The notes below the pieces were generated by a model. The model ran no database searches and was not told where the DNA came from. It saw only the letters and a list, made by a program, of their open reading frames with translations. A DNA stretch of 64,000 nucleotides from Eunapius fragilis. Its lineage: Eukaryota; Porifera; Demospongiae; Spongillida; Spongillidae. The stretch covers positions 2,655,730-2,719,729 of the forward strand of contig OY811971.1 of assembly GCA_963681505.1 (NCBI GenBank), given 5' to 3'. Shown here in pieces: positions 1 to 9,969 of this stretch (positions are counted from its first letter, which is position 1; the number at the start of each line of letters is the position of its first letter). The translations under genes and the position numbers were made by a program.

Positions 1-170
1 TGACCATGCAGGATCTCACAAGTGGCCCTGACTGGCTTCCCTGACACAGGACTATGCCGGAATTCTATTTATCGCCAAAAACCATTTAAAAGTATAATAT
101 CTTCATTACGAATTTTTTTCGCAATTGTGCGTGAAAAGCACATCAACATGAAACATGAAAAGGATTTAAA
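1..170. other. No recognised feature
   Basis: AT-rich leader with no convincing coding signal. It precedes a hAT-like pseudogene and may contain part of that element. Confidence 0.3.
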
Positions 171-1345
171 TTGGCAGTCAGAATTATCGAACAAATTTTT
201 TTCTTAGGAATCGCGGGGCCCCCCTTTTGCCGCGGGGCCCGGGGTAGCTTCCCCCCCCCCTCTCAACGGCACTGCCGGTACCTGCGTCAACATTCTAAGC
301 CTGATCCACAGCCGTTCGAATTCCCGAGATCATTCATTGGAGGATGCAAGCGTAGTTTTAACTATGTCTGGCTGGACCAGCATAAGTGGCTGTGCTACAG
401 CGTAAAGTTGAATCGTGCTTTCTGCATGCCATGTTTGCTTTTCAATGGTATGTCGGACTCTACTGGCAAGGTTTCTGATGCACTTGTCACCAAGCCATTT
501 CATACATGGCAATGAGAAGAAATCAGAAAAGTTTTCAAGCCATGAAAAGACCAGCTACCACGAGTGCTCTCTTCAATTGGCAGAGCAGCTAGTGCACTCT
601 GTGAAACATCCAGAGAAAAACCTTCCAGCATTGTTCAGCTCTTAGATAGCTGACAACATTGCCAGGAACAGAGGCATTTTGAAGTCCGTGGCTAATGCTG
701 TTTTAATTGTTCTGTGCAAAGCAATGCATTGCACTGCAAGGAGATTCAGAGCAGCTGGAAACCCCAGCAAACACAGGCAACTTTCTAGCTCTACTGAAGC
801 TATTGGCGGTGAATGCATGATCATGCATGTACTTCACCAACACTTTTTTGCAATCTCCTGCTATGGGTAATGTATAACCCACATGTCACCTCAGACCTAA
901 AATGAGCTCAATGAAGTAATGGGGAAACACATTGTGCTTCGCACCATTGTGGACGAACTGAAGGCAGCAAGGTGGTATGCCATTCTTGCTGATGAAGTGA
1001 CGTCCTACAACACTGAGCATCTTGCCATCTGTGCCCGTTTGGTTGATCAGAGCAATGACATTCGAGAAGAGTTCTTGGCTTTCATCGGTATAGACAGAAT
1101 CACTGGTGCAGAGATTGCTGATGCCATCGTGAAGTTCCTTCAGGACAATGATGTTCCTATTGAAAACATGCGGAGACAAGGCTATGATGGTGCCAGTAAC
1201 ATGTCCTCTGATCGTGTTGGAGTGCAAGCACGGATCCAACAAGCTGCTCCTCTTGCCACTTAAGTCCATTGTAGTGGACACTGTTTGAACCTTGTCGTCA
1301 GCAAGTCTTGCTCCCTGCCAGACATCCGCAATCTAATAGATCGGC
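171..1345 (+). pseudogene. Decayed hAT-like transposase (TTF zinc finger / DUF4371 type, ZMYM1-like)
   Basis: Two separated coding blocks match the layout of hAT-family transposases related to ZMYM1. Block 1 (about 230-510) reads as a TTF-type zinc-finger region ending WLCYSVKLNRAFCMPCLLF. Block 2 (919-1263) has the DUF4371 signature, with ADEVT, an IREEFLAFIG stretch and QGYDGASNMS. Just after it, in the same frame, TAA replaces the expected tyrosine codon before VHCSGHCLNL. Frameshifts and stops between 480 and 900 separate the blocks. The C-terminal dimerisation domain is absent and no terminal repeats or target duplication were found. It cannot encode a working transposase. The family call is good; the exact subfamily is uncertain. 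Confidence 0.75.
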
Positions 1346-2044
1346 TTGAACACTGATGAAGTCATCACACGCTATGCCCATTTGCACCCAAGAAAGCTTG
1401 AACTTGACTATATCATCCACCCTTGAATTCAGTTTCAAACCTCTGTCACTGTACTTGTGTGTATAATTGTATCCTTATTTCAGTATAAAGTAGTATTTTG
1501 TGCCATTGAAGTATATGTCTCAGCATTGGATCAGAAGCATTGATCATGGGGCCGGGAGTATGATATGCGTATTTCGATTCACATGTACAATGCGCATGCA
1601 TGCGTACTGGCCAATGCAGTCCATCGTTCATTGTGCCGTTCAATAACCATACCGAATGCAAAAAGGCAAGTCATTTCATTTATGTTACAACGCAATATAC
1701 ATGTAATATTGAGACACAATGTTAAACATTGCAAAACTGTTAGGGCTCCGTCCCAGACTCCTTCCAGGCCAAAGTCTGTCTTGTTACATATGGTTTACTC
1801 TTCGTATCGGGCAACTTGGCCACCGCCCACTAGTTAGGTCCACATTTATTACTTTCCGAAACCCCCCTATTCCAGACCTGGCTACGGGCTTGCATTGGTA
1901 CATCTATGTTAGTGTGGCCATGTATGTTTAAGGTGATGTATGTACATGTAGGTGTGGTCAGATAGGGTGGGGTATTTTAGTATGTGGGTGTGGTCAGTAG
2001 AGGAAGTTGTCTGATAACATATCCCTCCTCTCCATCCCTATTAG
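1346..2044. other. Intergenic; tail is part of the dispersed nibrin-like repeat
   Basis: Nothing recognisable from 1346 to about 1885. From about 1890 the sequence, rich in 'tgtgggtgtggtcag', is the reverse complement of the stretch at 27060-27215. It therefore belongs to the intron upstream of the nibrin-like exon that begins at 2045. Confidence 0.5.
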
Positions 2045-2232
2045 GTACCCAGAGGTGCCTGTATGAGCACATTACATAAGCGTGCCCCTCCTCCCCCAAA
2101 ATGTGTGGAGGTGGTGAGACTGGTTGTGGTGGTCCGGGGGAGAGACAAGGTCCCAGAGAAGGTGACAAGCAGTAGTGAGAGCGAGGGACTGAAGACTTCA
2201 AGCGCTTCAGAAAGGTGCAGCATAAGGGTTAA
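2045..2232 (+). pseudogene. Nibrin-like gene fragment, copy 1, exon A (MRE11-binding-motif exon)
   Basis: A 3' splice site (ctattag) precedes an exon reading VPRGACMSTLHKRAPPPPK, then CVEVVRLVVVVRGRDKVPEK and VTSSSESEGLK. In sister copies this is followed by DFKxFRKVQHKG, which resembles the NFKxFxK MRE11-binding motif near the nibrin C-terminus. One adenine is missing here (ctgaagacttc versus ctgaaagacttc in the copy near 58228), which shifts the frame just before the motif. The matching downstream exons lie at 8811-8997, beyond an inserted BEL/Pao element. A degenerate gggttaaagatg-type repeat fills 2225-2395. Nibrin is the DNA double-strand-break sensor of the MRE11-RAD50-NBN complex; this copy is not expected to be functional. 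Confidence 0.55.
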
Positions 2233-2462
2233 TGGTGAGGGTGGGAAGGTGAGGGTTAATGATTTATAAAGGAGGGAAGGAGGTTAAGGATGCAGGTGAG
2301 GGTTAAAGATGGGGGAGGGAAGGTGAGAGTTCATGATGCAAGAGGTAGTTTTGGGGTTAAAGATGCAAGAGTGAATGTGAGGGTATAAAATATTAATGAA
2401 GCTTGTACATGTATGTCATCACCTCTGAGCATATTACTAATTCAAGGCAATGCAATAGCAGT

Positions 2463-2605
2463 TGTACGAACAGCGCTTGCCGCGGATATACGAACGGGGA
2501 AACTCGAGCTAGCCACACGTCTATTTCTAAATTAATCACGTGCAATTCTGCAATTACATCACACAATTACATTATATTACGTAACTAAACAATAATAATC
2601 CAACA
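2463..2605 (-). repeat. 3' LTR of the BEL/Pao element
   Basis: 143 bp, same sequence by eye as 8318-8460. On the element strand it begins TGTTGGATT and ends CGTACA, the usual TGT..ACA boundaries. It directly follows a purine run. It is short for a BEL/Pao LTR. Confidence 0.93.
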
Positions 2606-2612
2606 CTCCCCC
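2606..2612 (-). other. Polypurine tract of the BEL/Pao element
   Basis: On the minus strand the bases next to the 3' LTR read AATGGGGGAG, a typical plus-strand priming purine tract placed directly against the LTR. Confidence 0.7.
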
Positions 2613-2628
2613 ATTGACAAGTGAATAA

Positions 2629-5600
2629 CTAGTCAATCGGATCAGTCTCGATGGAGTCTTTAGCCCACTCGCGCATCCTAAGTCTGGCCCTCACTGCAGC
2701 AATTCGTTGGGGTCGTTCCACAGGTGCTTCCTTATCAGCGGGTACCTCTGGTACAGTCACTCCCCCATCTTCTCCAATCACGTCTTCACAACCAATCTCA
2801 AGTGGGTATAGCATCTGAGAAGGTCTCTTCAGAATCCTTGATCCTGTGTTTGAATGAACTCGAATGCCTGCACCTCTGACATTCCCATCCTGCCCCTTGA
2901 TGAGGTTCTCTACCCTCCCAAGCTTCCAGAAAGCCCTAGGGTGCTTCTCGTTGTGTACCAGCACAATGTCGCCAATTGTGATCTCCTTGTTCCTACCTCG
3001 AGGACTAGTACTGTATCGATGAGCATCCCTCAGCTCAGTAAGATACTCACGGCTCCAACGCTTCCAAAAGTGTTGCAAAAGGAGGTTCAGATGGTTCATC
3101 CAACTAGTAACATGGGCACGATCAGTAGAAGCCATAAAATCAGGGTCCGCTTCAGGTATGGATGAATCAGGCAATCCAAGCACACGATGTCCGGTGAGCA
3201 GATGCGAGGGTGTTAGTGGTTCTTCTAGGTCATCAGCTGCCATGAAGGTAAGTGGTCTTGAATTGAGGGTTCCTTCAATTTCAACAATCAGTGTCAACAG
3301 ATCGTCATAGGATAGTCTTGAGTGCCCAATGACCTTCTTAAGACACCTCTTCACTGATCGTACTAGCCTTTCGAAAAAACCACCCCACCAAGGCGCCTTC
3401 TCTAAATTGAAACACCATTCAATCCTTCGATTGGTAAAGAATCCTCCTGTGTCACCATCTTGAATTCCTTCAAATTCCTTGCAGGCGGATTTGAATGTTT
3501 TACTATTGTCAGACACAATCTTTCGAGGTATACCTCTCCTGGCTGCAAACCGCCTAAAACACCGGATAAACGTCTCTGTTGACATATCCAGAACCAGATC
3601 TAGGTGAAGTGCTCTTGTAGCACAACATGTAAACAGTACAATCCATGCCTTGGGTTGTTGGCCCTTGATGTATAGAGGTCCAGCGTAATCAACTCCAACG
3701 TAGGTGAAAGGAAATGACTCTTGAACTCGGAAGTGCGGCAACGGAGGGGACTGTGGTACATTGTACACTCGTCCATCAAGCCTGATACATGTAACGCAGC
3801 TGCGCAAAAGCCTTCTTAGAAGACTTCGTCCTCTAACAATCCAGAATTTCGTTCGAAGTTCAGTAAGTGTTTCCTTCACGCCACCGTGCATGACACGCTT
3901 GTGACAGTCCATCACTACAAGCGTTGTGAAGTGGTGACCATTGGGTAGAATGGTTGGAAACTTCGCCATCACAGGAAGATCTGCATTGCATAATCTGCCC
4001 TTACACCTCCACACTCCTGATTCGTCAAGGTATAGACCAAACTGAGTCTTCCAATCACTGAACCGGTCATCTTGTACTAACATCCTTTGGGATATCATTA
4101 TCCAATACAGCTCAGAGGCAGCAAGATCTGTCACACTCAATTCTGGACCCACATGCTCAGTGGTTCCCTTCACCTTGGCCTTGACTCTCTCGATAAACTT
4201 CCTCACATAGGCTGTAGTCCTGAGTAATCGGGTAAGACTGCTAAAGTTCTCACATTTTATCACAGTATCAAGGCCAGTAGTTGATAACAAATTGTGTGTT
4301 CCCTTGAACTGCAATCGCTCCTTGTTCCTCATCTCCAACATGCACTCTTCAAGCACTGCGGTTTCCGGTGGCAACTCACAATCTTCTGTAGGATTCACGT
4401 CACACAACCATTTTGGCCCATTCAACCAGAGAGGATCATCAATCAGCATGGAAAGCTCTGCGCCCCTAGAAGGTAAGTCAGCCGGGTTGTCTATACCAGG
4501 ACAGTGTTTCCACACGTTGACAGGTGTTAATTGCCGGATCTCCCTGACACGGTTTTCCACAAATTGTCGCCACTCTTTGTCGTGTCCTTTTATCCAGAAC
4601 AAGGCAACCTTGGAATCGGTGAAACAAGTAGGAGGGTCCAATTCAAGTTCCACCATAAGAGCAGCACTGACACTTGATAGTAGTCTGGACAACAGTAGAG
4701 CACCTAACAGCTCAAGCCTAGGGATGCTATGTTCTTGCAATGGAGAGACTCTAGTCCTGGCAGCTACAAACTTAGCAGTGGTTCCAACAGAAGTCTGCAC
4801 TCGAAGATACACAACTGCAGCGTAAGCGTGTGCAGATGCGTCACAGAAACCTTGCAAGCAGCATGAAATTCGCTTCTCATTGAGGCCAAAGTAGCAGCGT
4901 GGGACGGTGATCAATCGAATCTTCTTCATGCCATCCAGTAGTTTCCTCCATTTCATTAGCAATTCACCAGACAGTGGCTCATCCCATGACACCTTAACTA
5001 CACAGAGCTCTTGGAACAATATCTTGAACTGAACAGTGAACGGAGACAGGATCCCCAGCGGGTCATAGAAGCTAGCAGCGGATGCAATTATGTGCCGCTT
5101 CGTAGGCTCTGCCCTTGTAGCAAGTTCATGTATATGACTGAGGTCGAATACCAGCTGGTCTGAGGTACACTGCCATTGAATTCCCAGAACCTTCAATCCA
5201 AGGTTCGGTTGGTTATCACCCAGCGTACTCTTTACATAAGACTCACTTTCTGCAGCTATCTTCTCAGAATGACCTGCATGAAGCTGTGTAACTCCAATAC
5301 CTTCTTGAAGATTTATCTTTCTTTGCAGCTCTGAGGAATTTGTAGTAAACTTGCGGAGATTGAAACCCCCTTCTGCCAACCTAATCTTTGCCTTCTCATA
5401 AAACTGGAATGCCTCTTCATCATTGTTGGCCCCAGATGTCACATCATCCACGTAGATGGATTGCTCAAACTTTGTTACAAATTGCGGGTCTCTCGTCTGA
5501 TAACTCTGTATGTGGTGTTTGATCGTAGCATTTAAGAGAAAGGGACTCGATGACACTCCAAACACGACACGGGTAAATCTTAACACTTGGATCCTGGGCA

Positions 5601-7275
5601 ATTCATTTTTAATGTCCTCCAGCCACAGAAATCTGAGAACATCTCGGTCTTCCTCTGCAATAGAAATCATCAGAAAGGCTTTCTCTATGTCAGCCACCAA
5701 TGCCACAGGATACAACCGGAATCTGAAAAGGATGTCTGTGATCCTTTGACCGAAGGAAGGCCCAGTGTATAGACAGTCATTGAGGGAAGGTCCATTGTTC
5801 TTGGCAGAAGCGTCGTAGACGACTCTGAGCTTCGTCGTTAACTTGTCCTCTCGAATGACGCCATGGTGTGGTAGATAGTGCAGCTTGTTAGTGTTCATAC
5901 GCCATGGATCTTCCATCACTTCTACAATTCCTTGACTGGTTTGGTCCTTGATGATCTTGTCATATTCCTGTAAGACATTAGGGTTTTGTCGTAGTCGTGT
6001 GATGAGCCTGAACAGCCTCTTCTGACACAAGTTGTAATTGTCGGGCAATGGAGGATGATAACTCTTCCATGGAAGACTGACACAGTACCTTCCATTCTGG
6101 AACGTGATCGTGTGCATGAAGTCATCGTAAACAGAAGGCTCTTCTGGGTTGATGCCAAGGGTCTCCAAATCCCAGAATTTCCTCAACGCTTGATCTAAAC
6201 TGGCGTTACTGTACCCGTGTTGAGAAGCTTCAACCTTTAGAACATGGCAGGAGAGCGCATTCACAGAGGATGATTCACTACACATTCCAGGAACGGGTCC
6301 AGATAGTACCCAACCCAACCGAGTCTCTATTGCCGTTGGTCCAATTCCTTGTCGGGTTCTTCCAGTAACTAACATCCAGTAGTGGTCTGCACCAATAAGA
6401 ATGCCTACATCCAGACAGTTACCACATTCACTGGGATCTGCTAAGTCCAGTTTAGACAGGTAGGAGTACCGTTGTGATGCCAAAATTACAGGTTGTCCAC
6501 TAAGGGGTTCACAGATGGTTGGAACGGTAAGCAATGGTATCACCACATCATCCCCACTCCTAGTCTTGAGAGCTACGTTGACTACATCACAGGCTTGAGG
6601 AATTCCTGTCTTGGATCCGAAGGTCTTAACCACAAGTGTTTCAGTGCGCTCCGTCAGTAGTTCAAGCGTGTTCCGCACTCTGCTTGCAATATATGACCGC
6701 TGACTCCCAGTATCGAATATGATTCGTGTAGTCTGTGCAACTGCTGGAGCACCTGGTTTGTACACAACTGTCCTTGCCGTCTGCAACAACACTGGAGTTC
6801 TCACATCAATGAGCATAGATAGGACAGAAGACTGGCTATTCTGTGCTGTCGTAGTCTTGGGTGGTTGATGCATGGGTGTACTCTGAGACGATACAGGTGA
6901 AGCCTGTCTTGTTCCTGATCCAGACGACGTAGTTGTTGCCTTTGAGGAAGCACCACAGATACTGGCGTGATGTCTCTTTCTGCAGTTTGAGCATGTCATC
7001 GACGAGCGACACTCCCTGGCCTTGTGATTTCGCTTGAGGCAGACAAAACACCTCCCTGTCTTCATCAGAATGGCCTTTCTAGCTTCAACGTCAATCACTT
7101 TAGCACACTGTAAAGGTGAGTGATTTGGGTCAGAGCAGTAACAACAGGAACCGCTGCCAGATACACCATTTGCTAGAAGTGAAGCTGTAGTAGGAAGTTC
7201 ACGACTGGGTTTCTTCCCGACACTTGAATCCACTGCCCTCTCTCGTGCTTCCACCTCTCGCTCTATGACACTCAA
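2629..7275 (-). CDS. BEL/Pao polyprotein (end of gag, protease, RT, RNase H, integrase)
   Basis: A 1,548-residue open frame encoding the enzymes for reverse transcription and integration. In order: cysteine/histidine zinc knuckles (about residues 43-110, CYCSDPNH, CFVCLKRNHKARECR, CSNCRKRHHASIC); a DUF1758 aspartic protease with DTG (about 187); reverse transcriptase (LVADIEKAF to YVDD near 608); Pao-type peptidase_A17/RNase H region (GFCDASAHAYAA, FTDSKVALFWIKG); an integrase HHCC zinc domain (HKRVMHGG..CVTC, about 1125); an integrase core with D (VGVDYAG), D (VSDNSKTF) and E (GGFFERLVRSVK); and a DUF5641 C-terminus. All catalytic residues I can see are present. It lies in the same frame as the gag block upstream, from which it is separated by one TAA at 7345-7347, so the annotated start methionine is probably internal to a gag-pol fusion. 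Confidence 0.95.
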   Translation of the reverse strand: MSVIEREVEARERAVDSSVGKKPSRELPTTASLLANGVSGSGSCCYCSDPNHSPLQCAKVIDVEARKAILMKTGRCFVCLKRNHKARECRSSMTCSNCRKRHHASICGASSKATTTSSGSGTRQASPVSSQSTPMHQPPKTTTAQNSQSSVLSMLIDVRTPVLLQTARTVVYKPGAPAVAQTTRIIFDTGSQRSYIASRVRNTLELLTERTETLVVKTFGSKTGIPQACDVVNVALKTRSGDDVVIPLLTVPTICEPLSGQPVILASQRYSYLSKLDLADPSECGNCLDVGILIGADHYWMLVTGRTRQGIGPTAIETRLGWVLSGPVPGMCSESSSVNALSCHVLKVEASQHGYSNASLDQALRKFWDLETLGINPEEPSVYDDFMHTITFQNGRYCVSLPWKSYHPPLPDNYNLCQKRLFRLITRLRQNPNVLQEYDKIIKDQTSQGIVEVMEDPWRMNTNKLHYLPHHGVIREDKLTTKLRVVYDASAKNNGPSLNDCLYTGPSFGQRITDILFRFRLYPVALVADIEKAFLMISIAEEDRDVLRFLWLEDIKNELPRIQVLRFTRVVFGVSSSPFLLNATIKHHIQSYQTRDPQFVTKFEQSIYVDDVTSGANNDEEAFQFYEKAKIRLAEGGFNLRKFTTNSSELQRKINLQEGIGVTQLHAGHSEKIAAESESYVKSTLGDNQPNLGLKVLGIQWQCTSDQLVFDLSHIHELATRAEPTKRHIIASAASFYDPLGILSPFTVQFKILFQELCVVKVSWDEPLSGELLMKWRKLLDGMKKIRLITVPRCYFGLNEKRISCCLQGFCDASAHAYAAVVYLRVQTSVGTTAKFVAARTRVSPLQEHSIPRLELLGALLLSRLLSSVSAALMVELELDPPTCFTDSKVALFWIKGHDKEWRQFVENRVREIRQLTPVNVWKHCPGIDNPADLPSRGAELSMLIDDPLWLNGPKWLCDVNPTEDCELPPETAVLEECMLEMRNKERLQFKGTHNLLSTTGLDTVIKCENFSSLTRLLRTTAYVRKFIERVKAKVKGTTEHVGPELSVTDLAASELYWIMISQRMLVQDDRFSDWKTQFGLYLDESGVWRCKGRLCNADLPVMAKFPTILPNGHHFTTLVVMDCHKRVMHGGVKETLTELRTKFWIVRGRSLLRRLLRSCVTCIRLDGRVYNVPQSPPLPHFRVQESFPFTYVGVDYAGPLYIKGQQPKAWIVLFTCCATRALHLDLVLDMSTETFIRCFRRFAARRGIPRKIVSDNSKTFKSACKEFEGIQDGDTGGFFTNRRIEWCFNLEKAPWWGGFFERLVRSVKRCLKKVIGHSRLSYDDLLTLIVEIEGTLNSRPLTFMAADDLEEPLTPSHLLTGHRVLGLPDSSIPEADPDFMASTDRAHVTSWMNHLNLLLQHFWKRWSREYLTELRDAHRYSTSPRGRNKEITIGDIVLVHNEKHPRAFWKLGRVENLIKGQDGNVRGAGIRVHSNTGSRILKRPSQMLYPLEIGCEDVIGEDGGVTVPEVPADKEAPVERPQRIAAVRARLRMREWAKDSIETDPID

Positions 7276-7344
7276 AACTGTCTCAAACTCCCACTCCTCA
7301 CTGGAGACTTCACGGCTAACAATGAGGCACAGGTCATGTGGAAT

Positions 7345-8268
7345 TTAGCTCATTAGTATAGATGCCAATACACTGCCATAGGATGAAGGAGTCACTCCAA
7401 GGGACCTTAAACATCGAACTTGTGTCTCCACTTTGTCGTAAAGGTGTCGCAAGCCTTTGGTGTTGCGAGACGATGTCACCGGTTCAAGGTTCAAAAGTAC
7501 TTCCATGTGTTTGTTAATCTGTTGCTGCTTGTTTCCGAAACGCTTCTTCAGTAAGGTGACAGCTTCTTCATAATTAGAAGATGTTAATGCCAGTCCTGCT
7601 ATGGCTTCAGCTGCTGAACCCTTGACAAGTGAATGAAGATAATTGAATTTGTCGATCGCCGATAGTTTGGGGTTACCATGTATAGCCGATTCGAAGGAGT
7701 CCCAAAATGTACCCCATGTTGTTACATCACCATCAAATTCCTTTAGGGTCAGTTTGGGTAGTTTCACTGCACATGACGAAACTTCAGCAGGTGAACGTTG
7801 CCGACTGCTTACTGATGACACAGGAGATTCACTCTCTCTAGTTCGTGGCGGAGCAGTGTTATTTCGTGCTGTTGACGTTCTCTCAGAGGAGGTATGTCCG
7901 GTTTCAGCTACAGGGTCACTACCTTCCTCACTGGAATTATCAGTAACGTGAGTCTGCGCATCCGGTTCTTTGGAGAGCGCTTCATCCAAGAGTAAGATTG
8001 TTAACTCGATCTCGTCGTTGAAGAGGTCTGTCTGTTCTATCTCCTTTAGAATGTCGTCTTCGGCCTCGAGCGTATCCAGAATATCTGAATCTAGTTTCCG
8101 AAGATCGTCGTACTTTGTCTTGAGTTTCTGACGCTGCTGCTCCAGTTTTGGAACGTTGCGCTCCGTTGAGTCTAGACCTTCTTTGACTTGCGCTATGATT
8201 CTTGTTGCTGACGCCTTATGGCCGGCTCGAATTCGTTTCTTTTTCGTAATTTCCTCGCTCATCTTCAA
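7345..8268 (-). CDS. BEL/Pao gag N-terminal part (DUF1759)
   Basis: A 307-residue frame starting MKMSEEITKKKRIRAGHKAS. Residues about 20-95 form a predicted coiled coil rich in K, E and L (KLEQQRQKLKTKYDDL). A Ser/Thr/Glu-rich linker follows. The second half is the DUF1759 capsid-like domain of Pao gag proteins (LPKLTLKEFDGDVTTWGTFW, FNYLHSLVKGSAAEAIAGL). It ends at a TAA (7345-7347), yet the same frame stays open beyond, with gag-like sequence leading into the zinc knuckles. The stop may be a recent nonsense mutation, a sequencing error, or a regulated readthrough site. The 5' leader between LTR and ATG is about 49 bp. Confidence 0.9.
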   Translation of the reverse strand: MKMSEEITKKKRIRAGHKASATRIIAQVKEGLDSTERNVPKLEQQRQKLKTKYDDLRKLDSDILDTLEAEDDILKEIEQTDLFNDEIELTILLLDEALSKEPDAQTHVTDNSSEEGSDPVAETGHTSSERTSTARNNTAPPRTRESESPVSSVSSRQRSPAEVSSCAVKLPKLTLKEFDGDVTTWGTFWDSFESAIHGNPKLSAIDKFNYLHSLVKGSAAEAIAGLALTSSNYEEAVTLLKKRFGNKQQQINKHMEVLLNLEPVTSSRNTKGLRHLYDKVETQVRCLRSLGVTPSSYGSVLASILMS

Positions 8269-8301
8269 AAGACACGTGTTCTATCTATTTGTTTGTTCCC
8301 A

Positions 8302-8317
8302 GGCTCTCGAAGGACCA
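8302..8317 (-). other. Candidate primer-binding site of the BEL/Pao element
   Basis: Directly inside the 5' LTR the element strand reads TGGTCCTTCGAGAGCC. A TGG start complementary to a tRNA CCA end is what a primer-binding site needs. I cannot assign the tRNA without a search. Confidence 0.5.
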
Positions 8318-8460
8318 TGTACGAACAGCGCTTGCCGCGGATATACGAACGGGGAAACTCGAGCTAGCCACACGTCTATTTCTAAATTAATCACGTGCAA
8401 TTCTGCAATTACATCACACAATTACATTATATTACGTAACTAAACAATAATAATCCAACA
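8318..8460 (-). repeat. 5' LTR of the BEL/Pao element
   Basis: 143-bp partner of 2463-2605, with no visible difference. It is followed on the plus strand by the target duplication GCAGT, and then by nibrin-repeat intron sequence that continues across the insertion. Confidence 0.93.
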
Positions 8461-8810
8461 GCAGTGTAGTGACTTTTACCTCCAGCTTCATCTAAACTTC
8501 ATAATTATACGAGTTTCTCATATGGGTGACACATGTGATGCTACAGCCATGGTGTTAAATTACATTCTTGTTCATTGTTGTTCATTGCACTTATAATCAC
8601 ATGCCTACAATCCCATTGGCTCCCAATACTCTGGCCCAAGTGGTCAATAGTTTGTGTAGAAGTGTCTCCATACCATAGTTCAAGGTTAGCACAATGTAAT
8701 CCTTTCATTGCTATGGCGATCTGGGTCAAGGACCATGCTGCAAGGTGGTGCTGGGAGGGTGTAGTGGTGATCATATGTTACAGGTTTTTAAAATTAGGTT
8801 GGCAGCACAG

Positions 8811-8997
8811 GGTTAACACAGATGCCAAGGATTGTGGGGCTGGTGGAGCCCAACAGTGGTTGATGGAGCAGGATGAGGGGGTGAGTGTCACTATGTGTGG
8901 GTGTGGCCAAACATCACATGACTGCCTCTGCCCCTTTTTTTAGAGAGAACCTTCTGAGGATGAGGCAGAAATTGATTACATTTTTAGGTTCACTTGA
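8811..8997 (+). pseudogene. Nibrin-like gene fragment, copy 1, exons B and C (C-terminal end)
   Basis: Exon B (8811-8880) follows a gcagcacag acceptor and ends at a GTGAGT donor (8881). It begins LTQMPRIVGLVE but has lost about 22 bp relative to the intact copy at 26446-26537, so it is out of frame. Exon C (8944-8997) follows a ctttttttag acceptor and reads REPSEDEAEIDYIFRFT then stop. The acidic run and IFRF terminus resemble the nibrin FxF/Y ATM-recruiting motif at the extreme C-terminus. These exons continue the gene from exon A at 2045; the BEL/Pao element sits in the intron between them. Confidence 0.6.
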
Positions 8998-9969
8998 GTG
9001 TACCGTTCATGTTATAATCACACCATTGTATCATTACGGTTCCTTGAGGGTGATGAAGCATGTACACACATTTCTATTACATTGGTTGCATGTTGTGGTT
9101 CAAGCTAATAGAAGTACTTAAGCCACTAAAAAAAATCAAGTGCACATGGCTAATATGATGACATGTTTGAGATCAAAATCAGGTGTTGATAACTGCTCCA
9201 AGTTATGAATACACTAGGTTCATGGTGGCATGGGAAACGATGTAGGCCTTTTTACCTCTGTAGAACAGGTGTGTGCTAAACACAGGCATAGTCTGGTCCC
9301 ATTTTAATAGTCAACGACCTTGTGCGTTTTAGACCACGAATGTTAAAGCCATCTTTATTGTAGAGGATGTTTTAATTTACTTGCGCCTTGGCAACCCGGC
9401 CCTTGGGCAATTCCATTATTTAACAGTACACCCTTCCAGATGACAATAAATGGTGTTCCAGGGAAGATGTTTTAGCTTGTCCTTGGTGTCCAGGGAAGGT
9501 GTTCGAGCACGCAGGGGGGGGGGGGAGGGGGTATTGATGAATGCTGCCTGTCCCAGGGGGGTTAGCAGGTGCAACATAAGCTTGTCCAGAGGAAATAGAA
9601 GCCTGTCCTCCTCAGGAGGGTGTAGTTATAGTGAGAGCTTGTCCTATTATAGATGGTTTTATCATACGTATTAGAGTTCTGTAATATCGATCGTTTTCTA
9701 TACTGCCGCGGGGGTTATTGTATTTTGGCATTCGTATAGTGAATGGTTAAATAATGGAATAGTAATATTATCTGTATCAACGTATATCACGTGCCTAGTA
9801 ACTCTGTTGAGGAAAAGGCTGCTGGAAGAGGAAAGAAGACAGGTCAGTGTATGAATAATTATATATTTAAGTAGAGATGTTAGCAGCATGCATGGTATGA
9901 ACACGCGAGCGGATACAGTAAAAATCGCAATGAAAAGACTTTAACAGGTCACTTTGTTCATGTTCAAAA
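8998..9969 (+). other. Nibrin-repeat 3' flank and zinc-finger gene upstream region
   Basis: No independent gene is seen. Parts recur downstream of other nibrin-like ends: 9190-9290 matches 13905-14045 (ccaagttatgaa..actaggttcatgg..). Around 9805-9840 a short stretch could be an exon (LLRKRLLEEERRQ before a GTCAGT donor), with a degraded relative near 14295-14330. A G-run lies at about 9512-9524. 9400-9560 resembles 54340-54480. Confidence 0.4.

Larger units (their letters stand above)
2463..8460 (-). mobile_element. BEL/Pao LTR retrotransposon, near-complete
   Basis: Two 143-bp LTRs (2463-2605 and 8318-8460), which look identical by eye, bracket a gag-pol reading frame on the minus strand. 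The element starts TGTTGG and ends TACA in its own orientation. It is flanked by the 5-bp target duplication GCAGT (2458-2462 and 8461-8465). A purine-rich tract and a candidate primer-binding site lie at the expected inner LTR borders. The empty site is visible in the sister repeat near 13237-13260 (caatagcagtgtagagact). LTRs with no visible difference suggest a recent insertion. The coding region has a single in-frame stop. Confidence 0.95.

Noticed and set aside
7643..7951. Plus-strand frames inside the BEL/Pao element (also 2854-3165, 4292-4825, 5510-5772)
   Set aside because: Shadows of the well-supported minus-strand gag-pol frame.
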